Shown in pieces: positions 1 to 5,150 of a stretch of DNA of 5,150 bases. The notes beneath the pieces were generated by a model, which ran no database searches, had not been told where the DNA came from, and saw nothing but the letters and a program-made list of their open reading frames with translations. Origin of the DNA: Flavobacteriales bacterium (GTDB taxonomy: Bacteria > Bacteroidota > Bacteroidia > Flavobacteriales > Flavobacteriaceae); NCBI GenBank assembly GCA_027033875.1, contig JALVKK010000097.1:1-5150 (forward strand), given 5' to 3'. The position numbers were made by a program, and so were the translations under genes. Within the stretch, counting starts at the first letter, position 1. The number at the start of each line of letters is the position of its first letter.

Positions 1-165
1 GAACCAACCGGTAAAATCACCGCCGGCAAAAAAGAAATGAAAATCGCGGTCAGAGACGGTTTTATTTACCCTGAAATTGTCAAACTACAAGGCAAAAAAA
101 TGATGGATATTGTATCGTTTTTAAATGGGGTGCGGGATAAGGATAGTTTGCGGTTGATTTATTGA
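1..165 (+). CDS. fmt: Methionyl-tRNA formyltransferase, C-terminal end (partial, 5' cut by window edge)
   Basis: Frame 1 is open from the first base to a TGA at 163-165 and gives the last 54 residues of a protein. The visible stretch has a DGFIY segment, then KLQGKKMMDIVSFLNG, close to the end of Bacteroidota methionyl-tRNA formyltransferases, where a DG-[FY]-[IL] strand is followed by an LQ-x-[GE]GKK-x-M-x-[IV]-x-x-FLxG helix in the C-terminal tRNA-binding domain. The enzyme transfers a formyl group from 10-formyl-tetrahydrofolate to Met-tRNAi in the cytoplasm, for initiation of translation. The catalytic N-terminal domain lies outside the window, so the call rests on the tail alone. The gene ends 15 bases before the convergent small gene at 181-288, and no intrinsic terminator is visible between them. 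It has no evident functional link to the iron genes that follow. Confidence 0.66.
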   Translation, partial: EPTGKITAGKKEMKIAVRDGFIYPEIVKLQGKKMMDIVSFLNGVRDKDSLRLIY

Positions 166-180
166 TAGTGTTTTGTTGAG

Positions 181-288
181 CTATTCCTTCCCACACTTAT
201 CACAACCACCGTTTTCGCTCTTAAACAAATGCTTATAAACCTGCCAAACCGCCCAAAGAACTATTATGTAAATTATAATATTAGTCAT
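181..288 (-). CDS. Small single-helix membrane peptide with C-terminal CxxC, likely FeoB-associated
   Basis: On the minus strand an ATG at 288-286 opens a 35-codon frame ending in TAG at 183-181. An in-frame TAA lies two codons upstream of the ATG, so the start cannot be further out. Residues 2-18 are strongly hydrophobic (TNIIIYIIVLWAVWQVY) and suit one membrane helix. Then come basic residues K19, H20 and K23, which by the positive-inside rule put the C-terminus in the cytoplasm, and a tail with GGCDKCG (C29 and C32). The layout of short helix, basic patch and Cys-rich tail is that of the FeoB-associated Cys-rich membrane proteins often encoded beside feoB. This copy is shorter than most and has only two cysteines. 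It is on the feoAB strand, 246 bases beyond the feoB stop, with no promoter of its own visible, so co-transcription is likely. A role in docking to FeoB or handling Fe2+ is inference. The leader is A-rich with no Shine-Dalgarno site, as expected in Bacteroidota. Confidence 0.72.
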   Translation of the reverse strand: MTNIIIYIIVLWAVWQVYKHLFKSENGGCDKCGKE

Positions 289-324
289 TAATGGTTATTT
301 GTTGATACTGTTTATTTGGTTATT

Positions 325-455
325 TGAGATTTCTCAGTCGTTCCTTCTTCGAAATGACAAACGTCACTGATTGTTTTATCGGAAAGACAATGTTTGTCAT
401 TTCAAACGTGCTATCTGTCATTTCGATCCCTACGAAAGTAGGAAGAGAAATATCA
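325..455. repeat. Degenerate inverted-repeat element, dispersed intergenic type
   Basis: The left end is TGAGATTTCTC (325-335) followed by TCGAAATGACA (349-359). The right end carries the reverse complements: TGTCATTTCGA (416-426, exact) and GAGAAATATCA (445-455, one mismatch). A second inner inverted pair is exact over 12 bases: GAAATGACAAAC (351-362) with GTTTGTCATTTC (392-403). TGTCATTTC therefore occurs twice on the right side (395-403 and 416-424). This end sequence resembles the dispersed intergenic repeats with 'TGTCATTTCGA...GAGAAATCTC' ends found in many bacterial genomes. No transposase is encoded, so it is best read as a MITE- or REP-like relic. Between feoB and the 35-codon gene it would fold into a long hairpin in the feo transcript. 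Neither strand shows a U-tract after the stem, so it is not an obvious terminator. Confidence 0.7.
429..442. repeat. Short perfect hairpin (5-bp stem, GAAA loop) inside the repeat element
   Basis: CCTAC (429-433) and GTAGG (438-442) are perfect complements around a GAAA loop, a GNRA-type tetraloop when read on the plus strand. It lies within the right arm of the inverted-repeat element at 325-455, where the left arm has no matching segment, so it looks like an internal insertion or a divergent centre. No run of T follows on either strand, so it does not look like an intrinsic terminator. Confidence 0.5.
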
Positions 456-478
456 TTCTCAATTTTCAATTCATCCGC

Positions 479-540
479 ACTTTCCACTTGGCACTTTACC
501 GCTATCCACTTTCTACTTTATAAACTTTCAACTTTTAACT
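479..540. repeat. Degenerate 7-base tandem array (ACTTTNN) overlapping the feoB stop
   Basis: ACTT cores begin at 479, 486, 493, 508, 515, 524 and 531, with a final ACTC at 538. The steps are 7, 7, 15, 7, 9, 7 and 7 bases, so the array is a decayed heptamer repeat with small indels. Read on the feoB strand the unit is roughly AAAGTNN. The last units enter feoB: the final serine codon and the TAA stop (AGT TAA, 540-535) are made of repeat sequence. The related low-complexity stretch at about 460-473 (CAATTTT then CAATTCA) may be an older, more decayed part. Function is unknown. Confidence 0.6.
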
Positions 541-2640
541 CAATATCTGATAAGCTACAAAAGCACTCAAATATGCCAAACCGGTCATATAAAAGAAAAC
601 GACAATTGCCCACTTCCAAGTTTTGGTTTCGTTGCGCAATGTTGCCAATGTACTGAAACATTGCATGGCAAAAGCGTAGAATAAGAGTATCGAAATGCCT
701 ACGGCAAGTGTAAAAGTATTGGTGCCGGTGATGTAGTTTTTTTCATTTGCCATGCGCTCGCGAAGACGTTGATTATCATCGGTATTACCGACACTGTATA
801 TGGTTGACAAAGTACTGACAAACACCTCACGTGCCGCAAAAGATGTCAACAACGCAATCCCTATTTTCCAATCGTATCCTAATGGTTTGATGGCAGGTTC
901 AATGCTTTTACCCATTTGTCCCAAATAAGAATGTTCGAGTTTGTATGAAGCCAAATCATTATTTGTAACTTTGTTTTGAGTAGCAAATTTTTGTTCGGCT
1001 TGCCGAAATTCTTGTCCGCCGTGTGTTGCCAAAAACCACAAAATAATCGAAAATGTTACGATAATTTTTCCGGCACCGAATATAAAAGCTTTGACATGAT
1101 CCCAAACCGAAATAAATACGTTTTTGGGTATAGGCGCTTTGTATTCGGGCATTTCCAAAATAAAATAGCGTTTATAGGATGATTTGATAATTTTGTTCAA
1201 AATATAGGCAGAAACAAGCGAAGCTATAAATCCCAACAAATATAAAGTCAACAAGACCAAGCCTTGAAGATTGACAAAACCGGCGACATCGTTTTGAGGA
1301 ATTACCAGAGCGATGATAATCGTATAAACCGGTAAGCGGGCAGAGCAGGTGATAAAAGGTGTAACCAACATCGAAATCAAGCGTTCTTTACTGTTTTCGA
1401 TAGTACGGGCGCTCATAATAGCCGGTACGGCACAAGCGGTACCGGACAAAAGCGGTACAATCGATTTGCCCGACAAACCAAATGGCTGCATCAATTTGTC
1501 CATTAAAAACACCACGCGACTCATATAACCCATCTCTTCGAGTAAAGTGATAAACAAAAACAATAAGACAATTTGCGGTACAAAAATCAGAACACCGGCT
1601 ATACCAGATATAATACCGTCGGTAAGTAAGGCGGTTAATTGGTTATCCGGCAAGTGTGATTTTAAATATATGTTTGTTTGACTGAAAAAGTTGTCAATCC
1701 AATCCATAGGCACAGATGCCCAACTGAAAATGGTTTGAAAAACCAAAAACATAATCAGTATAAAAATAAGAATCCCCCAAACTTTGTGCAGTAAAATCCG
1801 GTCGATTCGTTCGGTTAAACCGGTCGCTTTACTTTTATCAATACGGTAGGTTTCTTTTAATATCCGGTTGATATCTTTGTAGCGTTTGATGACTTCCTTT
1901 TGCAACAAACGTTTGAGAGTGCCTCTATCAAAAGGTAAATCGAATATTTTCGGATAATTCACTTTGATTTCCGGTTCAAATTTATCTTGTTCGGTATAAA
2001 GTAACCACAATTTATAAACAGGTTCGTCCGGATAATCGGCTTTGATAAAATCGATACTTGTACCTGTTAAACCGTAAGTTTCAAAATATTTTTTTGAAGG
2101 CGTTTCAAACATTTCCGGTATCATCTCTTTCATTTGATGAATTCTACCTTTACCTTCGCGTTGCCCGTCGGCTTTACTTTTTTTGGCACTGACCAAAATA
2201 ACCGGAATTTGTAGCAATTCACGTAGTTTTTCAACATCAATTTCGATGCCTTTTTTCTGCATTTCGTCGCACATATTGATGGCTAACATGACCGGAAAAT
2301 CCAAATCTTGAATTTCTTTCAGCAGAATTAAATTTCGTTTCAAATTATTGACATCGGCGACCATCAAAACGCCCTCGATACTTTCTCGGTTAAGTAGTAA
2401 TTCTTTTAAGACAACTTCTTCGTCTTTTGAGGTAGGATGCAGACTGTAAGTCCCCGGCAAGTCAATCAATTCGATAGCGGTACCATCATCTAAATTAAAA
2501 TGTCCGGATACACGATTGACGGTAATACCCGGATAATTTCCGATTTTTTTATGTAGTCCCGTCAGTTTGTTAAATAACGAGGTTTTACCGGTATTCGGAT
2601 TGCCTACAAGTGCTATTTTATACTGTTTATTCCGCCCCAT
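535..2640 (-). CDS. feoB: Ferrous iron transport protein B (FeoB), GTPase-coupled Fe2+ importer
   Basis: This 701-residue inner-membrane protein imports Fe2+. The N-terminal G domain is complete: P-loop GNPNTGKTS (13-21), switch I NYPGIT (35-40), G3 DLPG (60-63), G4 NMCD (122-125) and G5 SAKK (151-154). A helical GDI-like region follows (about 170-280). The membrane part runs from about 287 to 700 with roughly eight or nine hydrophobic helices. It holds both Gate motifs: SGTACAVPAIMSAR (399-412, Cys403) and TPFITCSARLPVY (427-439, Cys432). The conserved FAAREVFVSTL (601-611) and CFSTLATLRNET (661-672, Cys661) also match the family. The length is normal for Bacteroidota and shorter than the E. 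coli protein (about 773). The ATG at 2640-2638 lies 14 bases inside the end of feoA, and the P-loop falls where it should, 12 residues in. No frameshift or missing key residue was seen. Small oddities are a Cys inside G4 and an extra charged stretch after G5 (about 154-165). Confidence 0.98.
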   Translation of the reverse strand: MGRNKQYKIALVGNPNTGKTSLFNKLTGLHKKIGNYPGITVNRVSGHFNLDDGTAIELIDLPGTYSLHPTSKDEEVVLKELLLNRESIEGVLMVADVNNLKRNLILLKEIQDLDFPVMLAINMCDEMQKKGIEIDVEKLRELLQIPVILVSAKKSKADGQREGKGRIHQMKEMIPEMFETPSKKYFETYGLTGTSIDFIKADYPDEPVYKLWLLYTEQDKFEPEIKVNYPKIFDLPFDRGTLKRLLQKEVIKRYKDINRILKETYRIDKSKATGLTERIDRILLHKVWGILIFILIMFLVFQTIFSWASVPMDWIDNFFSQTNIYLKSHLPDNQLTALLTDGIISGIAGVLIFVPQIVLLFLFITLLEEMGYMSRVVFLMDKLMQPFGLSGKSIVPLLSGTACAVPAIMSARTIENSKERLISMLVTPFITCSARLPVYTIIIALVIPQNDVAGFVNLQGLVLLTLYLLGFIASLVSAYILNKIIKSSYKRYFILEMPEYKAPIPKNVFISVWDHVKAFIFGAGKIIVTFSIILWFLATHGGQEFRQAEQKFATQNKVTNNDLASYKLEHSYLGQMGKSIEPAIKPLGYDWKIGIALLTSFAAREVFVSTLSTIYSVGNTDDNQRLRERMANEKNYITGTNTFTLAVGISILLFYAFAMQCFSTLATLRNETKTWKWAIVVFFYMTGLAYLSAFVAYQILS

Positions 2641-2863
2641 TCTCTACAAGTTCTACATCTATTTCATTTACAATTTCTTTGCCTAATGCGATACGTGTGT
2701 CGCCTATAATAAAATATAGGGGCGTTCCGAATGGCGCTTTGTTTAACAAGGTAACTTCCACGCCGTCCACACAACCCATTTCCATCAGTTTGAGAGGCAA
2801 GGCTTTTTCTTGACAATTGACAATAATAGCCTTTTGGTGTCTTTTTAAATCTTTCAACTTCAT
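2627..2863 (-). CDS. feoA: Ferrous iron transport protein A (FeoA), SH3-like partner of FeoB
   Basis: This 78-residue cytoplasmic protein is the usual FeoA length. It shows the family pattern in order: LKLMEMGCVDGVEVTLL (24-40, the L-x-E-x-G-x-x-x-G-x-x-V core), then KAPFGTPLYF (42-51), then the RIALGKE strand (57-63) and the closing IDVE (68-71). FeoA is thought to bind FeoB and influence its transport or GTPase activity; the exact mechanism is unsettled. Its stop (2629-2627) lies downstream of the feoB ATG, giving a 14-base overlap in a different frame, which suggests translational coupling and roughly matched synthesis. No in-frame ATG exists in the short leader upstream of 2863. The matched -7 element at 2893-2886 implies a leader of under about 25 bases. 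Separate FeoA and FeoB contrasts with the FeoA-FeoB fusions found in some Bacteroidota. Confidence 0.96.
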   Translation of the reverse strand: MKLKDLKRHQKAIIVNCQEKALPLKLMEMGCVDGVEVTLLNKAPFGTPLYFIIGDTRIALGKEIVNEIDVELVENGAE

Positions 2864-2885
2864 TATTGAGAATCTTTCTAAATAG

Positions 2886-2893
2886 CAAAAGTA
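2886..2893 (-). promoter_or_regulatory. Bacteroidota-type -7 element of the feoAB promoter
   Basis: On the minus strand the bases read TACTTTTG followed by C, a perfect match to the Bacteroidota primary-sigma -7 element TAnnTTTG, often followed by C. Its 3' end lies 22 bases before the feoA ATG, leaving a short leader. No clean TTTG -33 element is found at the usual 19-base spacing (GTTA is there), so the upstream half is weak or activator-dependent. It is the only such match on this strand in the intergenic region. Confidence 0.62.
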
Positions 2894-2898
2894 TGATA

Positions 2899-2911
2899 TT
2901 TTTCTGAAAAA
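2899..2911. promoter_or_regulatory. AT-rich palindrome between the feoAB and acn promoters, candidate operator
   Basis: TTTTTC (2899-2904) and GAAAAA (2906-2911) are exact reverse complements around a single T. With a one-base slip the symmetry extends to TA..TA flanks (about 2897-2914). The site begins 6 bases upstream of the feoAB -7 element, between it and the expected -33 position, where a repressor would block RNA polymerase. It lies about 37 bases upstream of the acn -7 element. An iron-responsive regulator such as Fur is the obvious guess from the genes, but the bases do not closely match the classical Fur box. AT-rich DNA gives such palindromes by chance fairly often. Confidence 0.33.
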
Positions 2912-2947
2912 ATAACTATTGAGAGCAACTTTTTGTTCAAAAAATCT

Positions 2948-2955
2948 TATTTTTG
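2948..2955 (+). promoter_or_regulatory. Bacteroidota-type -7 element of the acn promoter
   Basis: TATTTTTG is a perfect TAnnTTTG match on the plus strand, 33 bases before the acn ATG. A TTTG occurs at 2932-2935, but the 12-base gap is shorter than the usual 19 or so, so the -33 element is uncertain. The leader after it is very A-rich (a run of nine A at 2963-2971), with no Shine-Dalgarno site, as is normal for strongly translated Bacteroidota genes. Confidence 0.58.
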
Positions 2956-2988
2956 TTACAATTAAAAAAAAACATAAAAATTAACTAT

Positions 2989-5150
2989 ATGGCATTTGAT
3001 ATTGATATGATAAAAAAGGTCTATGAGACCATTCCCGACAGGGTTAAAAAGGCAAGAAAAGTATTGGGACGACCGATGACTTATTCTGAAAAAATATTAT
3101 ACTCACATTTATGGCAAGGCAATCCGGACAAGATTTACAAACGGGCATCTGATTATGTCGATTTTAAAGTGGACCGTGTAGCCATGCAAGATGCTACGGC
3201 ACAAATGGCGTTGTTGCAATTTATGCAAGCCGGAAAAAGTAAAGTTGCCGTACCTTCGACGGTACACTTAGATCACTTGATTCAAGCCTATATGGGTGTT
3301 GATAAGGATTTGCAGGAAGCTATTAATCGCAATAATGAAGTTTATAACTTTTTAGAATCTGTTTCAAAAAAATACGGTATCGGTTTTTGGAAACCCGGTG
3401 CCGGAATTATTCACCAGGTAGTATTAGAAAATTATGCTTTTCCCGGCGGTTTGATGATCGGTACCGATTCGCATACGGTTAATGCCGGTGGTTTGGGTAT
3501 GGTTGCCGTAGGCGTTGGTGGTGCCGATGCGGTTGATGTGATGGCAGGTATGCCATGGGAATTGAAATTTCCGAAATTAATAGGCGTGAAGCTGACCGGA
3601 AAACTCAGCGGTTGGGCAGCACCGAAAGATATTATTTTAAAAGTGGCTGGTCTTTTGACCGTAAAAGGTGGAACAGGTGCCATTATTGAGTACTTTGGCG
3701 AAGGTGCGGAAAGTCTGTCGGCAACCGGTAAAGGTAGTATTTGTAATATGGGTGCCGAAGTGGGGGCTACCAATTCAAATTTTGCTTACGATGACGCTAT
3801 GGAACGCTACCTCAGAGCGACAGGTCGCGACGATGTAGCCGATGCCGCTAACCAAATCAAAGAATATTTACGTTCTGATGATGAAGTTTATGCAAACCCT
3901 GAAAAATATTACGACCAAGTTATAGAAATTAATTTGAGTGAATTGCACCCTTATTTAAACGGACCTTTTACACCCGATAGAGATACGCCGGTAAAAGATA
4001 TGGCTGAAACAGCCCGCAAAAATGACTGGCCGCTCAAAGTAGAATGGGGCTTAATCGGGTCTTGTACCAACTCATCTTATGAGGATTTGTCCCGTGCGGC
4101 TTCCGTAGCTCGTCAGGCATTGGAAAAAGGTATCAAACCCAAAGCGCAAATAGGCATTAATCCGGGGTCGGAACAAGTGCGTTATACAGCCGATAGAGAT
4201 GGTATTTTGGAAGTGTTTGAAAAACTCGGTGCTAAGATTTTTACTAATGCCTGTGGTCCTTGTATCGGACAATGGCGTAGAGATGATATTGAAGGCAATC
4301 CGAAAAATACGATTGTCCATTCATTTAACCGAAACTTTGCCAAGCGTGCCGATGGCAATCCCAATACACACGCCTTTGTAGCCTCGCCCGAAATGGTAAT
4401 GGCTACGGCTATTTCAGGTCGCTTGGATTTCAATCCTGAAACAGATACGATTGACGGGTATAAATTTGAAGATCCGACCGGTTGGGAATTGCCACCACAA
4501 GGCTTTGAAGTAGATGACCCGGGTTATATTGCGCCGGTAACCGACGGTTCTAATGTCGAAATTAAGGTAAATCCGAATTCCGAACGCTTACAATTGTTGA
4601 CCCCCTTTCCGGCTTGGAACGGTGATAATATATACGATGCGCCTTTATTGATAAAAGTTGTCGGCAAATGTACAACCGACCATATTTCGATGGCCGGACC
4701 TTGGCTTAAATACCGCGGACATCTCGACAATATTTCAAACAATATGCTGATTGGCGGTGTCAATGCTTTCAACGGAAAAGTAGGGGAGACCAAAAATCCT
4801 TTGACCGGAAAATATGAAGCGGTACCCAAAGTTGCCAGAGATATTAAGCAAGCCAAATTGCTAAGTGTGATTGTCGGTGATCACAATTACGGTGAAGGGT
4901 CTTCAAGAGAACATGCTGCTATGGAACCGCGTCATCTCGGGGTGATTGCGGTAATTGTTAAATCATTTGCCCGTATTCACGAAACCAACCTGAAAAAACA
5001 AGGTATGTTGGGATTGACTTTTGCCAATGAAGCAGACTATGATAAAATTAGGGAGGACGATCGTTTCAATTTTGTCGATTTGAACGAATTTACCCCCGGC
5101 AAAGCTTTAAGCATTGAAATCGTACACGCTGACAAATCGGTTGATATGAT
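2989..5150 (+). CDS. acn: Aconitate hydratase, mitochondrial type (3' end beyond window)
   Basis: This TCA-cycle enzyme interconverts citrate and isocitrate through cis-aconitate, using a [4Fe-4S] cluster in the cytoplasm. Bases 2989-5150 are open for 720 codons plus two bases with no stop. The usual length of this subfamily is about 755 residues, so a few dozen are missing. The three cluster cysteines are present: Cys359 in GSCTNSSYED and Cys422 and Cys425 in NACGPCIGQW. Active-site equivalents of the pig enzyme are also there: Gln72, Asp95-His96, His142, Asp160-Ser161-His162, Arg448, Arg453, Arg576, and Ser638 and Arg640 in YGEGSSREHA. The N-terminal three-domain core and the C-terminal swivel domain (from about 555) are in normal order. 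It resembles mitochondrial aconitase rather than AcnB, or the longer AcnA/IRP1 type of nearly 900 residues. The ATG follows an A-rich leader. The gene is transcribed divergently from feoAB across 125 bases. Confidence 0.97.
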   Translation, partial: MAFDIDMIKKVYETIPDRVKKARKVLGRPMTYSEKILYSHLWQGNPDKIYKRASDYVDFKVDRVAMQDATAQMALLQFMQAGKSKVAVPSTVHLDHLIQAYMGVDKDLQEAINRNNEVYNFLESVSKKYGIGFWKPGAGIIHQVVLENYAFPGGLMIGTDSHTVNAGGLGMVAVGVGGADAVDVMAGMPWELKFPKLIGVKLTGKLSGWAAPKDIILKVAGLLTVKGGTGAIIEYFGEGAESLSATGKGSICNMGAEVGATNSNFAYDDAMERYLRATGRDDVADAANQIKEYLRSDDEVYANPEKYYDQVIEINLSELHPYLNGPFTPDRDTPVKDMAETARKNDWPLKVEWGLIGSCTNSSYEDLSRAASVARQALEKGIKPKAQIGINPGSEQVRYTADRDGILEVFEKLGAKIFTNACGPCIGQWRRDDIEGNPKNTIVHSFNRNFAKRADGNPNTHAFVASPEMVMATAISGRLDFNPETDTIDGYKFEDPTGWELPPQGFEVDDPGYIAPVTDGSNVEIKVNPNSERLQLLTPFPAWNGDNIYDAPLLIKVVGKCTTDHISMAGPWLKYRGHLDNISNNMLIGGVNAFNGKVGETKNPLTGKYEAVPKVARDIKQAKLLSVIVGDHNYGEGSSREHAAMEPRHLGVIAVIVKSFARIHETNLKKQGMLGLTFANEADYDKIREDDRFNFVDLNEFTPGKALSIEIVHADKSVDM

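Noticed and set aside
162..313. Imperfect direct repeat TTGATA[G/C]TGTTT at 162-173 and 302-313 flanking the small gene
   Set aside because: Only 12 bases with one mismatch in AT-rich sequence, and the first copy overlaps the fmt-like stop codon. This is too weak to claim an insertion footprint.
351..403. 12-bp inverted repeat considered as a feoB terminator
   Set aside because: The loop is 29 bases and no T-run follows the stem on the minus strand, so it does not fit an intrinsic terminator and is better explained as part of the repeat element.
324..656. Plus-strand 110-codon frame across the feoB 3' end and the repeats
   Set aside because: It is made of the inverted-repeat element, the heptamer array and antisense feoB sequence. 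The translation is low-complexity, rich in Ser, Phe and Thr, with no recognisable domain.
976..1182. Plus-strand 68-codon frame antisense to feoB
   Set aside because: It is the shadow of conserved feoB codons and has no independent support.
2664..2888. Alternative minus-strand frame of 74 codons overlapping feoA
   Set aside because: It is the shifted frame of feoA. The FeoA motifs are in the 2627-2863 frame, and this start lies upstream of the likely transcription start.
2864..2924. Direct repeat TATTGAGA at 2864-2871 and 2917-2924
   Set aside because: Eight bases, 53 bases apart, in AT-rich DNA. This is expected by chance often enough, and there is no third copy to support a regulator site.
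3432..3773. Minus-strand 113-codon frame inside acn
   Set aside because: It lies wholly antisense to conserved aconitase sequence, and its Pro/Ala/Thr-rich product is the mirror of Gly/Ala-rich acn codons. No homology signal was seen.
4072..4856. Several minus- and plus-strand frames of 60-110 codons inside acn
   Set aside because: All overlap the strongly supported acn reading frame and have no domain, leader or promoter of their own.

Overview
The window looks like chromosomal DNA from a member of the Bacteroidota, probably a Flavobacteriia-like lineage. The main grounds are two perfect copies of the Bacteroidota -7 promoter element (TAnnTTTG) in the one divergent intergenic region, A-rich leaders instead of Shine-Dalgarno sites, a ferrous-iron transporter of the short (about 700 residue) type with separate FeoA, and a mitochondrial-type aconitase. 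This is inference from sequence style; no 16S rRNA or other marker is present.

Layout. Bases 1-165 (+) are the 3' end of a gene that best fits methionyl-tRNA formyltransferase (fmt). Convergent to it, 15 bases away, is a 35-codon gene on the minus strand (181-288). It encodes a one-helix membrane peptide ending in a CxxC motif, resembling the small Cys-containing proteins that accompany FeoB. Bases 289-534 carry no convincing gene. They hold a degenerate inverted-repeat element (325-455) of the dispersed 'TGTCATTTCGA...GAGAAATCTC' style, then a decayed 7-base tandem array (479-540) that runs into the feoB stop codon. Next come feoB (535-2640, -) and feoA (2627-2863, -), overlapping by 14 bases. 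A 125-base AT-rich divergent control region (2864-2988) separates feoA from a (+) aconitase gene starting at 2989, which runs off the right edge after 720 codons.

How the parts work together. FeoA and FeoB import Fe2+, and the 35-residue peptide is probably an accessory part of that system on the same transcript. Aconitase carries a [4Fe-4S] cluster and is a TCA-cycle enzyme whose activity depends on iron supply. The iron importer and the iron-dependent enzyme therefore diverge from one short control region. An AT-rich palindrome (2899-2911) lies upstream of the feoA -7 element and is a plausible operator, although the regulator cannot be named from sequence alone. No tRNA, rRNA, CRISPR array, transposase or phage gene was seen. 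The most notable points are the unlisted 35-residue Cys-motif gene, the repeat elements inserted within the apparent feo transcription unit, and the shared iron-related control region.
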